Assembly (NCBI RefSeq): GCF_024438035.1
Contig: NZ_JANFQF010000004.1
Location: 236,829-300,828, forward strand
From: Rhodococcus tibetensis
GTDB lineage: Bacteria > Actinomycetota > Actinomycetes > Mycobacteriales > Mycobacteriaceae
DNA: 64,000 nucleotides
Reading direction: 5' to 3'
Under the pieces are notes generated by a model that made no database searches, was not told the origin of the DNA, and saw only the letters and a list, made by a program, of their open reading frames with translations. This document shows positions 22,410 through 31,075 of the stretch, piece after piece. Numbering within the stretch: the first letter of the stretch is position 1; every line of letters begins with the position of its first letter. Both the position numbers and the translations under genes were made by a program.

Positions 22410-22847
22410 TCAGCTCGTGTGGTCCGGAGTCCGCGGCGCCGACCCTATCGTGCGGCTGTCACCGCGAAACTCGGCGATCACCTCACCGTCACGGCGGACG
22501 GTGACATCGTAGATCCCGTTGCGGCCGAATCGCGCTCGTTCGACGGCCTCGGCGACGAGCGTGTCACCCAGGCGGGTCGAGGACAGGAACCGGATATCGG
22601 CGCGGGCGGCGACGGCGGGTTGGTCGTAGCCGTTGCACGCCAGGGCGAACGCCGTGTCGGCGAGGGTGAACACGAACCCACCGTGCGTGATGCCGTGCCC
22701 GTTCACCATGGTTGCGGTGACCGTCATCGCCGCCACTGCGTGGCCGGGCGTGAGGTCGCCGATCGTGATGCCGAGGTTCTTTGATGCGGCGTCTGATGCA
22801 AACATCTCCCGGGCGACCCTGCACTGCCCTGACTCCAATGTCGTCAC
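22410..22847 (-). CDS. paaI: Hotdog-fold phenylacetyl-CoA-type thioesterase
   Basis: 145 aa from GTG 22847 with GGAAGGGG upstream. Hotdog thioesterase of the PaaI group: the GHGITHGGFVFTLADTAFA segment carries the usual HGG and the catalytic Asp/Thr environment, followed by ADIRFLSSTRLGDTLVAEA. PaaI hydrolyses stalled ring-hydroxylated phenylacetyl-CoA to free CoA. It is the last gene of a minus-strand run paaZ-ethD-paaI, separated from ethD by 75 bp containing a small hairpin. Context and motif together make the assignment strong. Confidence 0.9.
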   Translation of the reverse strand: MTTLESGQCRVAREMFASDAASKNLGITIGDLTPGHAVAAMTVTATMVNGHGITHGGFVFTLADTAFALACNGYDQPAVAARADIRFLSSTRLGDTLVAEAVERARFGRNGIYDVTVRRDGEVIAEFRGDSRTIGSAPRTPDHTS

Positions 22848-22888
22848 TCGGCCCCTTCCCGTACCTGTTGTAGAAAGTCGGCCGGACC

Positions 22889-22903
22889 CCCTCTTGAAGA
22901 GGG
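22889..22903 (-). other. Perfect palindromic hairpin between ethD and paaI
   Basis: CCCTCTT-G-AAGAGGG, flanked by further complementary GGGG/CCCC tracts, forms a compact stem-loop in the paaZ-ethD-paaI transcript. It could be a partial terminator that lowers paaI expression. Confidence 0.4.
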
Positions 22904-22922
22904 CAGGGGCCAGGCCGAAGTC

Positions 22923-23240
22923 TTATGCAGTGACGAACGACTGCTCTTCCTGGGTGTACATCGTCACCCCACCACTAGCAAAGTTCGGCACGTCCCGGGC
23001 AGCAGCGGCCATCTCCGACGACGTCAAGGCGTGGTGCAGGGTGTCCGCATCGGGAAAGAACAGGCTCGCGACACCGTAGTACGGCGGCTTGGCTCCTTCC
23101 AAGGCGCTGCACTTGCCCCACGTGAAGTCGGTCAGCCCGGGGATCTTGCGGGCCAGCGGCATGTGGGTGTCGCGGTAGTAGGCGTCGAAAGCCTCGGGGT
23201 CATCGGGCTGGCCGTAACAGACGGCGACCTTGAAGCTCAT
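22923..23240 (-). CDS. EthD-domain protein in paa operon
   Basis: 105 aa, ATG 23240 overlapping the paaZ stop as ATGA. EthD/dimeric alpha-beta barrel features are visible: YRDTHMPLARKIPGL near the N-terminus and the PPYYGVASLFFPDADTLHHAL and SSEMAAAARDVPNFA segments. These small ferredoxin-like-fold proteins accompany degradation pathways, but most have no established reaction. Tight coupling to paaZ suggests a job in phenylacetate catabolism, perhaps handling a spontaneously cyclised or reactive intermediate. That job is inference. It is not one of the classical Paa proteins. Confidence 0.85.
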   Translation of the reverse strand: MSFKVAVCYGQPDDPEAFDAYYRDTHMPLARKIPGLTDFTWGKCSALEGAKPPYYGVASLFFPDADTLHHALTSSEMAAAARDVPNFASGGVTMYTQEEQSFVTA

Positions 23241-25276
23241 GCGTTTTCTCCTTTGGCGACGAGGGTGAGAACGTCGTACGTTGCGACGGGATCGCCGTCC
23301 TGGTTGACGACGACTGCATCCCAACGGACTTCGCCGTAGTCCGCGCTGCTGCGCGGTGTGATCAGCTTCGCGGTGAGAGTGACGGTCAGGCTGTCCTCCG
23401 CCTTGACCGGGGTGAGGAACCGGAGGTTGTCGACGCCGAAGTTGGCGAGGACGGGACCGGGATTCGGTTCGACGAACAGACCGGCGGCGAGGGAGACGAC
23501 GAGGTATCCGTGGGCGACGATGCCACCGAACAGCGGGTTGGCGGCCGCGGCCTCGGGGTCGGTGTGGGCGTAGAAGGTGTCGCCGGTGAACTCGGCGAAG
23601 TGGTCGATGTCGGCGAGGGTGACCTGGCGGGGGCCGCCGACGATGGTGTCGCCGATCCGCAACTGCGCGAGGTTCTTCCGGAACGGGTGGACGCCGTCGT
23701 CGTTGCGCTGCGAACCGGTGACCCACTTGTTTCCGACCGCGGTGAGGATGTCGGGGGTGGCCTGGACCGCGGTGCGCTGCATGTGGTGCAGGATGCCGCG
23801 GATGCCGCCGAGTTCCTCACCGCCACCGGCGCGGCCGGGCCCGCCGTGCACCAGTACCGGCAGTGGTGAGCCGTGGCCGGTGGATTCCTTGGCGTCGTCG
23901 CGGTTGAGGACGAGGACGCGGCCGTGGAACGGGGCGAGGCCCAGCACGATGTCGCGGGCGAGTGCGGAATCACGGGTGACGAGGGAGGCGACGAGGCTGC
24001 CCTTGCCGCGGGCGGCGAGTTCGATGACCTCGTCGGTGCTGTCGAATCCGATGACGGTGCTGACGGGGCCGAAGGCCTCGATGTCGTGGGGTTCGGTGGC
24101 GTCCTTGTCGTCGGAGCGCAGCAGGATCGGCGGCAGAAACGCGCCCGTCGCCTTGTCGGCGCCGACGACGTCGAAGTTTTCCGGGTCGCCGACCACGATC
24201 TGCGCCGACTTGGTCAGGCCGCGGAGCGATTTCAGGACCTCGTCGCGCTGTTCGAGGCTGGCGAGCGCACCCATGGTGACGCCTTCGGCGTCGGGGGCGC
24301 CGACCACGACGCGCGACAGCCGGGCCTCGGCCGCGGCGATGACGTCGTCCATCAACGCGGACGGCACGAAGGCGCGCCGGATGGCGGTGCACTTCTGGCC
24401 GGCCTTCACCGTCATTTCGGTGACGAGTTGCTTGACGTAGAGGTCGAATTCCTCGCTGCCCGGTTCGACGTCGGAGCCGAGGATCGACGCGTTGAGCGAA
24501 TCGGCCTCGGCGTTGAAGTGCACACCCGCTCCGACGACGTTCGGGTGCGCCCGCAGGGTGGCCGCGGTGTCGGCGGATCCGGTGAACGCCACGGAGTCCT
24601 GCCCGCCGAGGTGGTCGAGCAGCCCGCGGGCGCTCCCCGACAGCAGCTGGACCGAACCCTCGGGCAGCAGCCCGGACTCGATGATGCGACGGAACACGAG
24701 CTCGGTGAGGTAGGCCGACTGGCTCGCGGGCTTGACGATGGAAGGGACGCCGGCGATGAACGCGGGGGCGAGCTTCTCGAGGAAGCCCCACACCGGGAAG
24801 TTGAACGCGTTGATCTGGACGGCCACGCCGCGGCGCGAGGTGTAGACGTGCTGGCCGAGGAAGGTGCCCTTCTTGCCCAGCTGCTCGAACGCGCCGTCGA
24901 GGTAGACGGTGTCGTTGGGCAGTTCCCGCCTGGCCTTGCTGGCGTAGCTGAGGAGGGTGCCGAAGCCGCCGTCGATGTCGACGCCGGAGTCGCGCTTGGT
25001 GGCGCCGGTCGAGGTGGAGAGGGCGTAGAACTCCTCTTTGCCCGCCATGAGGGTGAGGGCGAGCGCCTTGAGGGCGGCGGCACGCTCGTGGAAGGTCAGC
25101 TTCGCGAGCGCCGTTCCGCCGACCTCGCGGGCGTAGGTCACCATCTCGCCGAGGTCGAGTCCGGTCGCGGAGATGCGCGCCACCTCGGAGCCGTCGACCG
25201 CGCTCAGCAGCGGTGTCCCTTCGTCGGGCGCGGTGTACCAGCGTCCGGCGGCGTAGCTTTCCAGTAGCTTGCTCAC
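23237..25276 (-). CDS. paaZ: Bifunctional oxepin-CoA hydrolase/aldehyde dehydrogenase
   Basis: 679 aa from GTG 25276. The N-terminal aldehyde dehydrogenase (about 1-520) shows the catalytic pair E257 (FNAEAD) and C296 (AGQKC), the same places as in the E. coli enzyme within one residue. The C-terminal MaoC-type hydratase (about 540-679) shows the DIDHFAEFTGDTFYAH active-site segment and the FGGIVAHGYL loop. PaaZ opens oxepin-CoA and oxidises the resulting semialdehyde to 3-oxo-5,6-dehydrosuberyl-CoA. It is first in the minus-strand operon with ethD and paaI. A candidate PaaR operator lies 16-29 bp upstream of the start. Confidence 0.97.
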   Translation of the reverse strand: MSKLLESYAAGRWYTAPDEGTPLLSAVDGSEVARISATGLDLGEMVTYAREVGGTALAKLTFHERAAALKALALTLMAGKEEFYALSTSTGATKRDSGVDIDGGFGTLLSYASKARRELPNDTVYLDGAFEQLGKKGTFLGQHVYTSRRGVAVQINAFNFPVWGFLEKLAPAFIAGVPSIVKPASQSAYLTELVFRRIIESGLLPEGSVQLLSGSARGLLDHLGGQDSVAFTGSADTAATLRAHPNVVGAGVHFNAEADSLNASILGSDVEPGSEEFDLYVKQLVTEMTVKAGQKCTAIRRAFVPSALMDDVIAAAEARLSRVVVGAPDAEGVTMGALASLEQRDEVLKSLRGLTKSAQIVVGDPENFDVVGADKATGAFLPPILLRSDDKDATEPHDIEAFGPVSTVIGFDSTDEVIELAARGKGSLVASLVTRDSALARDIVLGLAPFHGRVLVLNRDDAKESTGHGSPLPVLVHGGPGRAGGGEELGGIRGILHHMQRTAVQATPDILTAVGNKWVTGSQRNDDGVHPFRKNLAQLRIGDTIVGGPRQVTLADIDHFAEFTGDTFYAHTDPEAAAANPLFGGIVAHGYLVVSLAAGLFVEPNPGPVLANFGVDNLRFLTPVKAEDSLTVTLTAKLITPRSSADYGEVRWDAVVVNQDGDPVATYDVLTLVAKGENA

Positions 25277-25291
25277 AACAACTCCAATTCA

Positions 25292-25305
25292 CCCGTACGT
25301 TCGGT
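25292..25305 (-). promoter_or_regulatory. Candidate PaaR operator upstream of paaZ
   Basis: CCCGTACGTTCGGT shares the CCGnnnnTTCGGT core with sites before the thiolase gene and paaA, and is followed by the same AAT-rich flank. Read on the paaZ strand it is ACCGACCGAACGTACGGG, nearly the same as the thiolase-promoter site. A TTGACA hexamer lies further upstream at 25339-25344 on the minus strand. Confidence 0.55.
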
Positions 25306-25367
25306 CGGTAATTAGGATGGCGGCATGCGCAGGTCCTTGTCAAGAACCATTCGAAAACCGGCGATCG

Positions 25368-25979
25368 TCAGGGTGTGCGGCGCAGCCCGTCGAACGCCAA
25401 TGCCACGACGGCGTCGGCGAGGTTGCTGACCGATTCGCCCGAGCGGGGGCGATACCACTCGATCAATGAGTTGACCATGCCGAACACCAGGCGGCTGGTC
25501 AGGGCGGGGTCGATGCCTGTTTTCAGATCCCCCTCGTCAGCTGCCGCAATGACCAAATCGCTGACGAAAGCATCGAACTCGCGGCGCCGTGCCAATGCTC
25601 GGCGCTCCACCTGGGTGTTACCGCGAACTCGTAGTAACAAGGTGACGTAGGGGAGCTCCGCGACGAGAACCTCGACACTCCGACGCACCACGTACTCCAG
25701 GCGTTCGATGTATCGCCCCTGAGTGGCCGCGGATTCCGTCGTGACGGCAAACAGGGCGTTGAGGGCTCGGGCCAGTGCCAATTCCAGGAGTTCGGACTTG
25801 CCGGACACGTGGTGATAGATCGATGACTTCGTGATGCCCAGCTTCTTGGCAAGGGCTTCCATGCTGGTGCCGTCGTAGCCCTTCTCGTTGAACACCTTGA
25901 CAGCGACAGCAAGGAGCGAGTCGAGATCATATCCGGGCCGGCCGGGGGTGCCGGTCCGCCGCACGCGTGCAGTTGTCAT
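25368..25979 (-). CDS. paaR: TetR-family repressor of paa genes
   Basis: 203 aa from ATG 25979, chosen for the GAGGATGAAG site just upstream; a longer frame starts inside the intergenic promoter region. The N-terminal TetR DNA-binding domain is clear (LLAVAVKVFNEKGYDGTSM, KLGITKSSIYHHVSGKSELL), and the C-terminal half is an all-helical ligand domain. In Actinobacteria a TetR-type PaaR represses paa genes and releases DNA on binding phenylacetyl-CoA. Its position between the paaZ operon and the divergent thiolase operon, with three copies of a shared operator nearby, fits that role. Confidence 0.88.
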   Translation of the reverse strand: MTTARVRRTGTPGRPGYDLDSLLAVAVKVFNEKGYDGTSMEALAKKLGITKSSIYHHVSGKSELLELALARALNALFAVTTESAATQGRYIERLEYVVRRSVEVLVAELPYVTLLLRVRGNTQVERRALARRREFDAFVSDLVIAAADEGDLKTGIDPALTSRLVFGMVNSLIEWYRPRSGESVSNLADAVVALAFDGLRRTP

Positions 25980-26050
25980 GCCTTCATCCTCCCAGATACC
26001 CCAGTGCGCTATTGCGCAAGTATCAATTCGCAATTCTCTCTTGCGCACCG

Positions 26051-26064
26051 ACCGAAGGTTCGGT
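26051..26064 (+). promoter_or_regulatory. PaaR operator inside thiolase promoter
   Basis: ACCGAAGGTTCGGT is an inverted repeat (ACCGAA/TTCGGT, 2-nt centre). It sits between a TTGCGC -35-like hexamer (26041-26046) and a TATTAA -10-like hexamer (26065-26070), an 18-bp spacer, so a bound repressor would cover the promoter. Confidence 0.6.
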
Positions 26065-26100
26065 TATTAATGGTAGAGACCGCCTGTGAAGGAGATGAGT

Positions 26101-27321
26101 GTGGCCGAAGTGTTTCTGGTAGATGGTGCCCGTACCCCGCAGGGTCGATACGGCGGAGCGCTCGCAGGAGTGCGCCCGGACGACCTTGCCGGTCTCGTGG
26201 TGGCCGAGGCCGCCCGCCGGGCCGGAATCCCGGGCGACGCCGTCGACGAGGTGATCCTCGGCGCCGCCAACCAGGCGGGTGAGGACAACCGGGACGTCGC
26301 CCGCATGGCCGTGCTGCTCGCGGGCCTGCCCGACAGCGTTCCCGGCTACACGGTGAACCGCCTGTGCGCGAGCGGTCTGACCGCCGTCGCGTCCGCCGCG
26401 CATACCATCCGCAGTGGCGAGGCCGACATCGTGATCGCCGGCGGCGTCGAATCGATGACCCGCGCACCCTGGGTGATGGCCAAGCCCGGCACCCCGTGGG
26501 CACGTCCGGGGGAGGTGGCCGACACCTCGCTCGGCTGGCGCTTCACGAACCCGCGGTTCACCGCGACAGACCGTGACGTTCCGGCCGGGGCCGGACCGGA
26601 CGTCCGCAAGGTGACGCTGTCGATGGGCGAGACGGCCGAGGAGGTCGCCGCGCTCGAGGGCATCACCCGTGCCGAGAGCGACGCCTTCGCGCTGCGCAGC
26701 CAGGAGCGGGCGATCGCGGCGGTGGACGCCGGCCGGTTCGAGCGTGAGATCGTGCCCGTGCCGGTGCGCGGCGGTGAACTGACCGCCGACGAAACTCCTC
26801 GGCGGGGAACCACTCTGGAGAAGCTGGGTTCGCTGAAACCGGTGTTCCGCACCGGCGGCATCGTGACCGCCGGCTCGTCCTCCTCCCTCTCGGACGGCGC
26901 CGCGGCCTTGGTCGTCGCGAGCGAGGCTGCGGTGGAGAAGTACGGGCTGACCGTCCGCGGCCGCATCGTCACCAGCGCCAGCGCGGGTCTCGCCCCCAAC
27001 GTCATGGGTCTGGGCCCGGTCCCGGCCACCCGCAAGGCCCTCGCCCGCGCCAACTGGTCGATCTCCGACCTCGGCGCCGCCGAACTCAACGAGGCCTTCG
27101 CGGCGCAGTCGCTCGGGGTGATCCGGCAGCTGAAGTTGGACGAGTCGATCGTCAACGCCGACGGCGGCGCCATCGCTCTCGGCCACCCACTGGGCTGCTC
27201 GGGTGCGCGGATCCTGCTGACGCTGCTCGGCCGGATGGAACGTGAAGGCGCCCGCCGCGGGCTGGCCACGCTGTGCGTGGGCGTCGGCCAGGGCGTCGCG
27301 ATGCTGATCGAGGCGCCGTGA
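26101..27321 (+). CDS. paaJ: 3-oxoadipyl-CoA/3-oxo-5,6-dehydrosuberyl-CoA thiolase
   Basis: About 406 aa. Thiolase landmarks: the nucleophile Cys in NRLCASGLTAV, ELNEAFAAQ, GHPLGCSGAR with the second Cys, and the intervening GGVESMTRAPW. PaaJ performs the two thiolytic steps of the pathway, giving acetyl-CoA and later succinyl-CoA. I take GTG 26101 as start because AAGGAG (26089-26094) is correctly spaced for it; ATG 26095 is in frame but abuts that site. It heads a plus-strand operon with paaF, paaH and paaG joined by overlapping stop/start codons. A PcaF role in beta-ketoadipate metabolism is the alternative, but context favours PaaJ. Confidence 0.92.
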   Translation: MAEVFLVDGARTPQGRYGGALAGVRPDDLAGLVVAEAARRAGIPGDAVDEVILGAANQAGEDNRDVARMAVLLAGLPDSVPGYTVNRLCASGLTAVASAAHTIRSGEADIVIAGGVESMTRAPWVMAKPGTPWARPGEVADTSLGWRFTNPRFTATDRDVPAGAGPDVRKVTLSMGETAEEVAALEGITRAESDAFALRSQERAIAAVDAGRFEREIVPVPVRGGELTADETPRRGTTLEKLGSLKPVFRTGGIVTAGSSSSLSDGAAALVVASEAAVEKYGLTVRGRIVTSASAGLAPNVMGLGPVPATRKALARANWSISDLGAAELNEAFAAQSLGVIRQLKLDESIVNADGGAIALGHPLGCSGARILLTLLGRMEREGARRGLATLCVGVGQGVAMLIEAP

Positions 27322-28043
27322 ACACACTGAAGATCGAGGAACGCGACGACCGCATGGTGGTCACACTGCACCGTCCCGCACAGCGCAACGCGATCAACGC
27401 GGAGATGATCGGCGAACTGCACCAGGTGTGCGCGTCGCTGGAAGCGACGCCGAAGCCGATGTTGCTGACCGGCGAGGGCGATCACTTCGCCGGCGGCGCC
27501 GACATCGCCGAACTGCGTGAGCGCGGCCGCGACGAGGCGTTCGCCGGCATCAACCGCAACTTGTTCGACCGCATCGCGAAGTTGCCGCTGCCCACCGTCG
27601 CTGCGGTGAGCGGGTACGCGCTCGGCGGCGGCGCCGAACTGTCCTACGCCTGCGACATCCGCATCGCCACCGAGACCGCGGTCTTCGGAAACCCGGAGCC
27701 GGGGCTGGGCATTATGGCCGCGGCCGGGGCCAGTTACCGGCTGCCCGAACTGGTCGGCAAGTCCGTAGCCAAGCAGGTCCTCCTCGGCGGCCGGAACCTC
27801 GACTCGCAGGACGCGCTGCGCAGCGGACTCGTCATGAGTGTCGTCGCACCCGGCGAGCACATCGATGCAGCGCACAAGGTCATCGACCGCATCACCCGGT
27901 CGGCGCCGCTGGCGCTCAAGCTCACGAAGATGATCGTCGACGCACCGGGCTCGCACCCGTTCGCCGACGACATCGCCCAGGCGGTGCTGTTCGAGAGCCG
28001 CGACAAACACGACCGCATGACTGCCTTTCTGGAGAAGAAGTGA
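27318..28043 (+). CDS. paaF: Enoyl-CoA hydratase
   Basis: 241 aa from GTG 27318, overlapping the thiolase stop by 4 nt (GTGA). Crotonase fold: LTGEGDHFAGGADIAEL is the oxyanion loop, and SGYALGGGAELSYACD plus GNPEPGLGIMAAAG form the active-site region with the catalytic Glu equivalents. It hydrates 2,3-dehydroadipyl-CoA in the lower phenylacetate pathway before PaaH. The shorter N-terminus relative to some homologues is compatible with the coupled start. Confidence 0.9.
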   Translation: MNTLKIEERDDRMVVTLHRPAQRNAINAEMIGELHQVCASLEATPKPMLLTGEGDHFAGGADIAELRERGRDEAFAGINRNLFDRIAKLPLPTVAAVSGYALGGGAELSYACDIRIATETAVFGNPEPGLGIMAAAGASYRLPELVGKSVAKQVLLGGRNLDSQDALRSGLVMSVVAPGEHIDAAHKVIDRITRSAPLALKLTKMIVDAPGSHPFADDIAQAVLFESRDKHDRMTAFLEKK

Positions 28044-28894
28044 CGAGCACAGCACCGAAGAACGTCGGAGTGGTCGGCGGCGGCCGGATGGGCGCGGGTA
28101 TCGCGCAGGTCTTCGCCACCCTCGGATCCACCGTCATCATCGCCGAGAGCGGCGACCGGGAGGCGGCCTTGAAGCGGGTGTCCGACGGACTCGACCGCGC
28201 GCACGAACGCGGCAAGCTCGGCGACGTCGATCCCGCGACGATCCTCGGACGGGTGTCCACGGTGGCCGCCCCCGATGCGCTCCCGCCGGCCCTGGATCTG
28301 GTGATCGAGGCAGTGCCCGAACTGGTCGACCTCAAGCTGTCCGTGCTCTCGCTCGTCGAGAAGACGGTCGACCCGTCTACGGTGATCGCCAGCAACACCA
28401 GTTCGATCTCGATCGCCGAACTCGGCAATGCCCTCAGCGACCCGGCCCGGCTGATCGGCATGCACTTCTTCAATCCGGTTCCGGCGTCGACGCTCGTCGA
28501 GATCGTCCGCGCCCCCGCCACCGATGCCGGCGTTGTCGACAAGGTCAGGGAGTGGGTGGCCCAGCTCGGCAAGACCGAGGTGCTGGTGAACGATTCTCCG
28601 GGCTTCGCGACCAGCCGTCTCGGCGTGTGCCTCGGGCTCGAGGCGATCCGGATGCTCGAGGAAGGCGTCGCCGACGCCGAGTCCATCGACCGGGCTATGG
28701 AACTGGGCTACCGCCACCCGATGGGACCGCTGCGGTCCACCGATCTGGTCGGACTGGACGTCCGGCTCGCGATCGCCGAGCACCTGGCGAAGACGCTCGG
28801 CGACCGGTTCGCGCCGCCCGCGCTGCTGCGCGAGAAGGTCGCCAAAGGGGAACTCGGCCGCAAGACGGGCCAGGGGTTCTTCACCTGGCCCTGA
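28040..28894 (+). CDS. paaH: 3-hydroxyadipyl-CoA dehydrogenase
   Basis: 284 aa from GTG 28040, overlapping the paaF stop as GTGA. Rossmann NAD-binding start VGVVGGGRMGAGIAQVFA, then SNTSSISIAELG, and the HFFNPVPASTLVEIV histidine-containing catalytic segment. The C-terminal helical domain has RHPMGPLRSTDLVGLD. It oxidises 3-hydroxyadipyl-CoA to 3-oxoadipyl-CoA for the thiolase. Length and motifs match 3-hydroxyacyl-CoA dehydrogenases such as Hbd; operon position makes PaaH the best name. Confidence 0.93.
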   Translation: MTSTAPKNVGVVGGGRMGAGIAQVFATLGSTVIIAESGDREAALKRVSDGLDRAHERGKLGDVDPATILGRVSTVAAPDALPPALDLVIEAVPELVDLKLSVLSLVEKTVDPSTVIASNTSSISIAELGNALSDPARLIGMHFFNPVPASTLVEIVRAPATDAGVVDKVREWVAQLGKTEVLVNDSPGFATSRLGVCLGLEAIRMLEEGVADAESIDRAMELGYRHPMGPLRSTDLVGLDVRLAIAEHLAKTLGDRFAPPALLREKVAKGELGRKTGQGFFTWP

Positions 28895-28933
28895 CGGGCC
28901 ACCCACACCACAACCAGCAGGAGGCACATTCTC

Positions 28934-29725
28934 ATGAGCACTGACGACGTGGTCGGACTTTCCGTGGACGCGGGACTGGCCACTATCACCCTGCGCCGTG
29001 CGGGCGCGTCCAACGCCCTGGATCGTGCGGTGAAGGAACAGTTGCTGGCGGCGGTGGAGAAGGCCGCCGCCGACGACGGCGTGCGCGCCCTGCTGCTGCA
29101 GGCGGAGGGGAAGAACTTCTGTGTCGGCCAGGACCTCGCCGAGCACGTCGCCGGGCTGGACGCGGACGCCGCGCACGCGATGGACACCGTCGCCGAGCAC
29201 TACAATCCGCTGCTCCGGGCGCTGGCCGCGGTTCGCGTCCCGGTCGTCGTCGCGGTCGGCGGCGCCTGTGTCGGGGCGGGGCTGGGCATCGCCCTGGCCG
29301 CCGACATCCGGATCGCGGGGGAGGGCGCCAAGTTCGCCACGGCGTTCACGGGGATCGCGCTGGCCGGTGACTCCGGGCTGAGCCACACCCTGGTGCAGGC
29401 GCTCGGACCGAGCCGGGCGACCGGGCTGATGATGCTCGGCGACCGGTTCACGGCGGCGCAGGCGCTGGACTGGGGTCTGGTGCACCGGGTGGTGCCCGAT
29501 GCCGAACTCGGGGACGCGGCCGCCGCGCTGGCGCGGAAGCTGGCCGACGGTCCCACGGCGGCGTATGCGCAGGTCAAGGCGCTGGTCTCGGCGGGGTCCA
29601 CCGGGCTGTCGGAGGCGCTCGAACGGGAGCGTGAGGCCGCGGAGCAGCTCGGCCGGTCGAAGGACCACCACAGCGCGGTCGACGCGTTCTTCGCGAAGCG
29701 CACGCCTGCCTTCGAAGGCCACTGA
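28934..29725 (+). CDS. paaG: 1,2-epoxyphenylacetyl-CoA isomerase
   Basis: 263 aa from ATG 28934 with AGCAGGAGG upstream. Crotonase-family protein with GKNFCVGQDLAEH and GGACVGAGLGIALAADIRIA, and an Asp-containing GIALAGDSGLSHTL active-site segment typical of PaaG/PaaB isomerases rather than hydratases. PaaG turns the ring 1,2-epoxide into the oxepin-CoA that PaaZ opens. It is 39 bp after paaH. A hairpin (29735-29760) and a new promoter then separate it from paaABCDE. Confidence 0.92.
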   Translation: MSTDDVVGLSVDAGLATITLRRAGASNALDRAVKEQLLAAVEKAAADDGVRALLLQAEGKNFCVGQDLAEHVAGLDADAAHAMDTVAEHYNPLLRALAAVRVPVVVAVGGACVGAGLGIALAADIRIAGEGAKFATAFTGIALAGDSGLSHTLVQALGPSRATGLMMLGDRFTAAQALDWGLVHRVVPDAELGDAAAALARKLADGPTAAYAQVKALVSAGSTGLSEALEREREAAEQLGRSKDHHSAVDAFFAKRTPAFEGH

Positions 29726-29734
29726 CGTAATTCG

Positions 29735-29760
29735 GCTCCCGCCCTTGTGTGGGCGGAGGC
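29735..29760 (+). terminator. Hairpin after paaG
   Basis: GCTCCCGCCC-TTGTGT-GGGCGGAGGC forms an 8 to 9-bp GC-rich stem with one bulge, 10 bp after the paaG stop and before the paaA promoter. Confidence 0.55.
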
Positions 29761-29772
29761 TGACATGCATAC

Positions 29773-29800
29773 TTGATACCAACCGATCATTCGGTAATAG
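29773..29800 (+). promoter_or_regulatory. paaA promoter with embedded PaaR operator
   Basis: A TTGATA -35-like hexamer (29773-29778) and a TAATAG -10-like hexamer (29795-29800) are 16 bp apart. The inverted repeat ACCGATCATTCGGT occupies 29782-29795, that is, the spacer itself. The same core occurs before the thiolase gene and paaZ. The paaA ATG follows at 29812. Confidence 0.6.
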
Positions 29801-29811
29801 AGGTAGGACAT

Positions 29812-30765
29812 ATGACCACGTCACACGCTTCTAAAGAGCTGCAAGAGCTCTTCGACTGCACCATCGAAACCGACCAGAGGGTCGAGCCGCGGGATTGGAT
29901 GCCGGACGGCTATCGCAAGACACTGATCCGGCAGATCGCGCAACACGCGCATTCGGAGATCATCGGCATGCAGCCGGAGGGCAACTGGCTCACTCGCGCG
30001 CCGTCGCTGCGCCGGAAGGCGATCCTCATGGCGAAGGTTCAAGACGAGGCCGGGCACGGCCTGTACCTGTACTCGGCCGCCGAGACGCTCGGCGCCGATC
30101 GCGCCGACCTCACCGACAAGCTGATCGAAGGCAAGCAGAAGTACTCCTCGATCTTCAACTACCCGACGCTGACCTACGCCGACGTCGGCGTGATCGGCTG
30201 GCTCGTCGACGGCGCCGCGATCTGCAACCAGGTCCCGTTGTGCCGCAGCTCCTTCGGGCCGTACGCGCGGGCGATGATCCGGGTGTGCAAGGAGGAGTCG
30301 TTCCACCAGCGGCAGGGCTTCGAACTGCTGATGACGATGATGCGCGGCACCGACGCCCAGCGCGAGATGGTGCAGGAGTCGGTGAACCGCTGGTGGTGGC
30401 CGGCGCTGATGATGTTCGGACCGCCGGACGATCAGTCGCCCAACTCCGAGCAGTCGATGAAGTGGCGCATCAAGCGGCACACCAACGACGAACTCCGTCA
30501 GCGCTTCGTCGACATGTCCATCCCGCAGGCCGAGGTGCTCGGCGTGACGTTCCCGGATCCGGACCTGAAGTGGAACGCCGAGCGCGGCGCTCACGACTTC
30601 GGTGAGCCCGACTGGAGCGAGTTCATGCAGGTGATCAAGGGCAACGGCGCATCGAGCGTCGAGCGCATCGCCAACCGGCGGGCAGCACACGAGAACGGGG
30701 CGTGGGTGCGGGAGGCCGCGACGGCCTTCGCCCGCCGCGAGAGCAGCAAGGAGAACGCACGATGA
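29812..30765 (+). CDS. paaA: Phenylacetyl-CoA 1,2-epoxidase catalytic subunit
   Basis: 317 aa from ATG 29812 (GAGGTAGGA upstream). Diiron ferritin-like alpha subunit of the multicomponent phenylacetyl-CoA epoxidase. Visible metal-ligand helices include [18 protein letters not shown] (ExxH type) and [15 protein letters not shown] (ExxH type), and the [23 protein letters not shown]-terminal region is characteristic. It forms a complex with PaaC and receives electrons from PaaE. paaB starts within its stop (ATGA). Confidence 0.97.
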   Translation: MTTSHASKELQELFDCTIETDQRVEPRDWMPDGYRKTLIRQIAQHAHSEIIGMQPEGNWLTRAPSLRRKAILMAKVQDEAGHGLYLYSAAETLGADRADLTDKLIEGKQKYSSIFNYPTLTYADVGVIGWLVDGAAICNQVPLCRSSFGPYARAMIRVCKEESFHQRQGFELLMTMMRGTDAQREMVQESVNRWWWPALMMFGPPDDQSPNSEQSMKWRIKRHTNDELRQRFVDMSIPQAEVLGVTFPDPDLKWNAERGAHDFGEPDWSEFMQVIKGNGASSVERIANRRAAHENGAWVREAATAFARRESSKENAR

Positions 30766-31067
30766 GCACGGACGACAACGCAGTGCGCGCGGACTGGCCC
30801 CTGTACGAGGTGTTCCTGCGCGGCAAGCGCGGACTCAATCACGTTCACGTCGGATCCCTGCACGCCGCCGACGACGAGATGGCCGTCCGGCACGCCCGGG
30901 ACGTCTACACCCGCCGAAACGAGGGCGTGAGCATCTGGGTGGTGCGGTCCAGTTCGATCGTGGCGTCCAGCCCGTCGGAGAAGGATCCCTACTTCGCACC
31001 CAGCGGCGACAAGGTGTACCGGCACCCCACGTTCTACGAGATCCCCGACAACGTTCCCCACATGTGA
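30762..31067 (+). CDS. paaB: Phenylacetyl-CoA epoxidase subunit B
   Basis: 101 aa, ATG 30762 overlapping the paaA stop. Small subunit bridging PaaAC units: [23 protein letters not shown], then [24 protein letters not shown] and an ending [13 protein letters not shown]. No catalytic residues are expected. Length and sequence are as usual for the family. Confidence 0.96.
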   Translation: MSTDDNAVRADWPLYEVFLRGKRGLNHVHVGSLHAADDEMAVRHARDVYTRRNEGVSIWVVRSSSIVASSPSEKDPYFAPSGDKVYRHPTFYEIPDNVPHM

Positions 31068-31075
31068 GGCTGACG

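Noticed and set aside
27734..29824. A 696-codon open frame on minus opposite paaF-paaH-paaG
   Set aside because: Antisense shadow of coupled paa genes; no start signal and no domain pattern.
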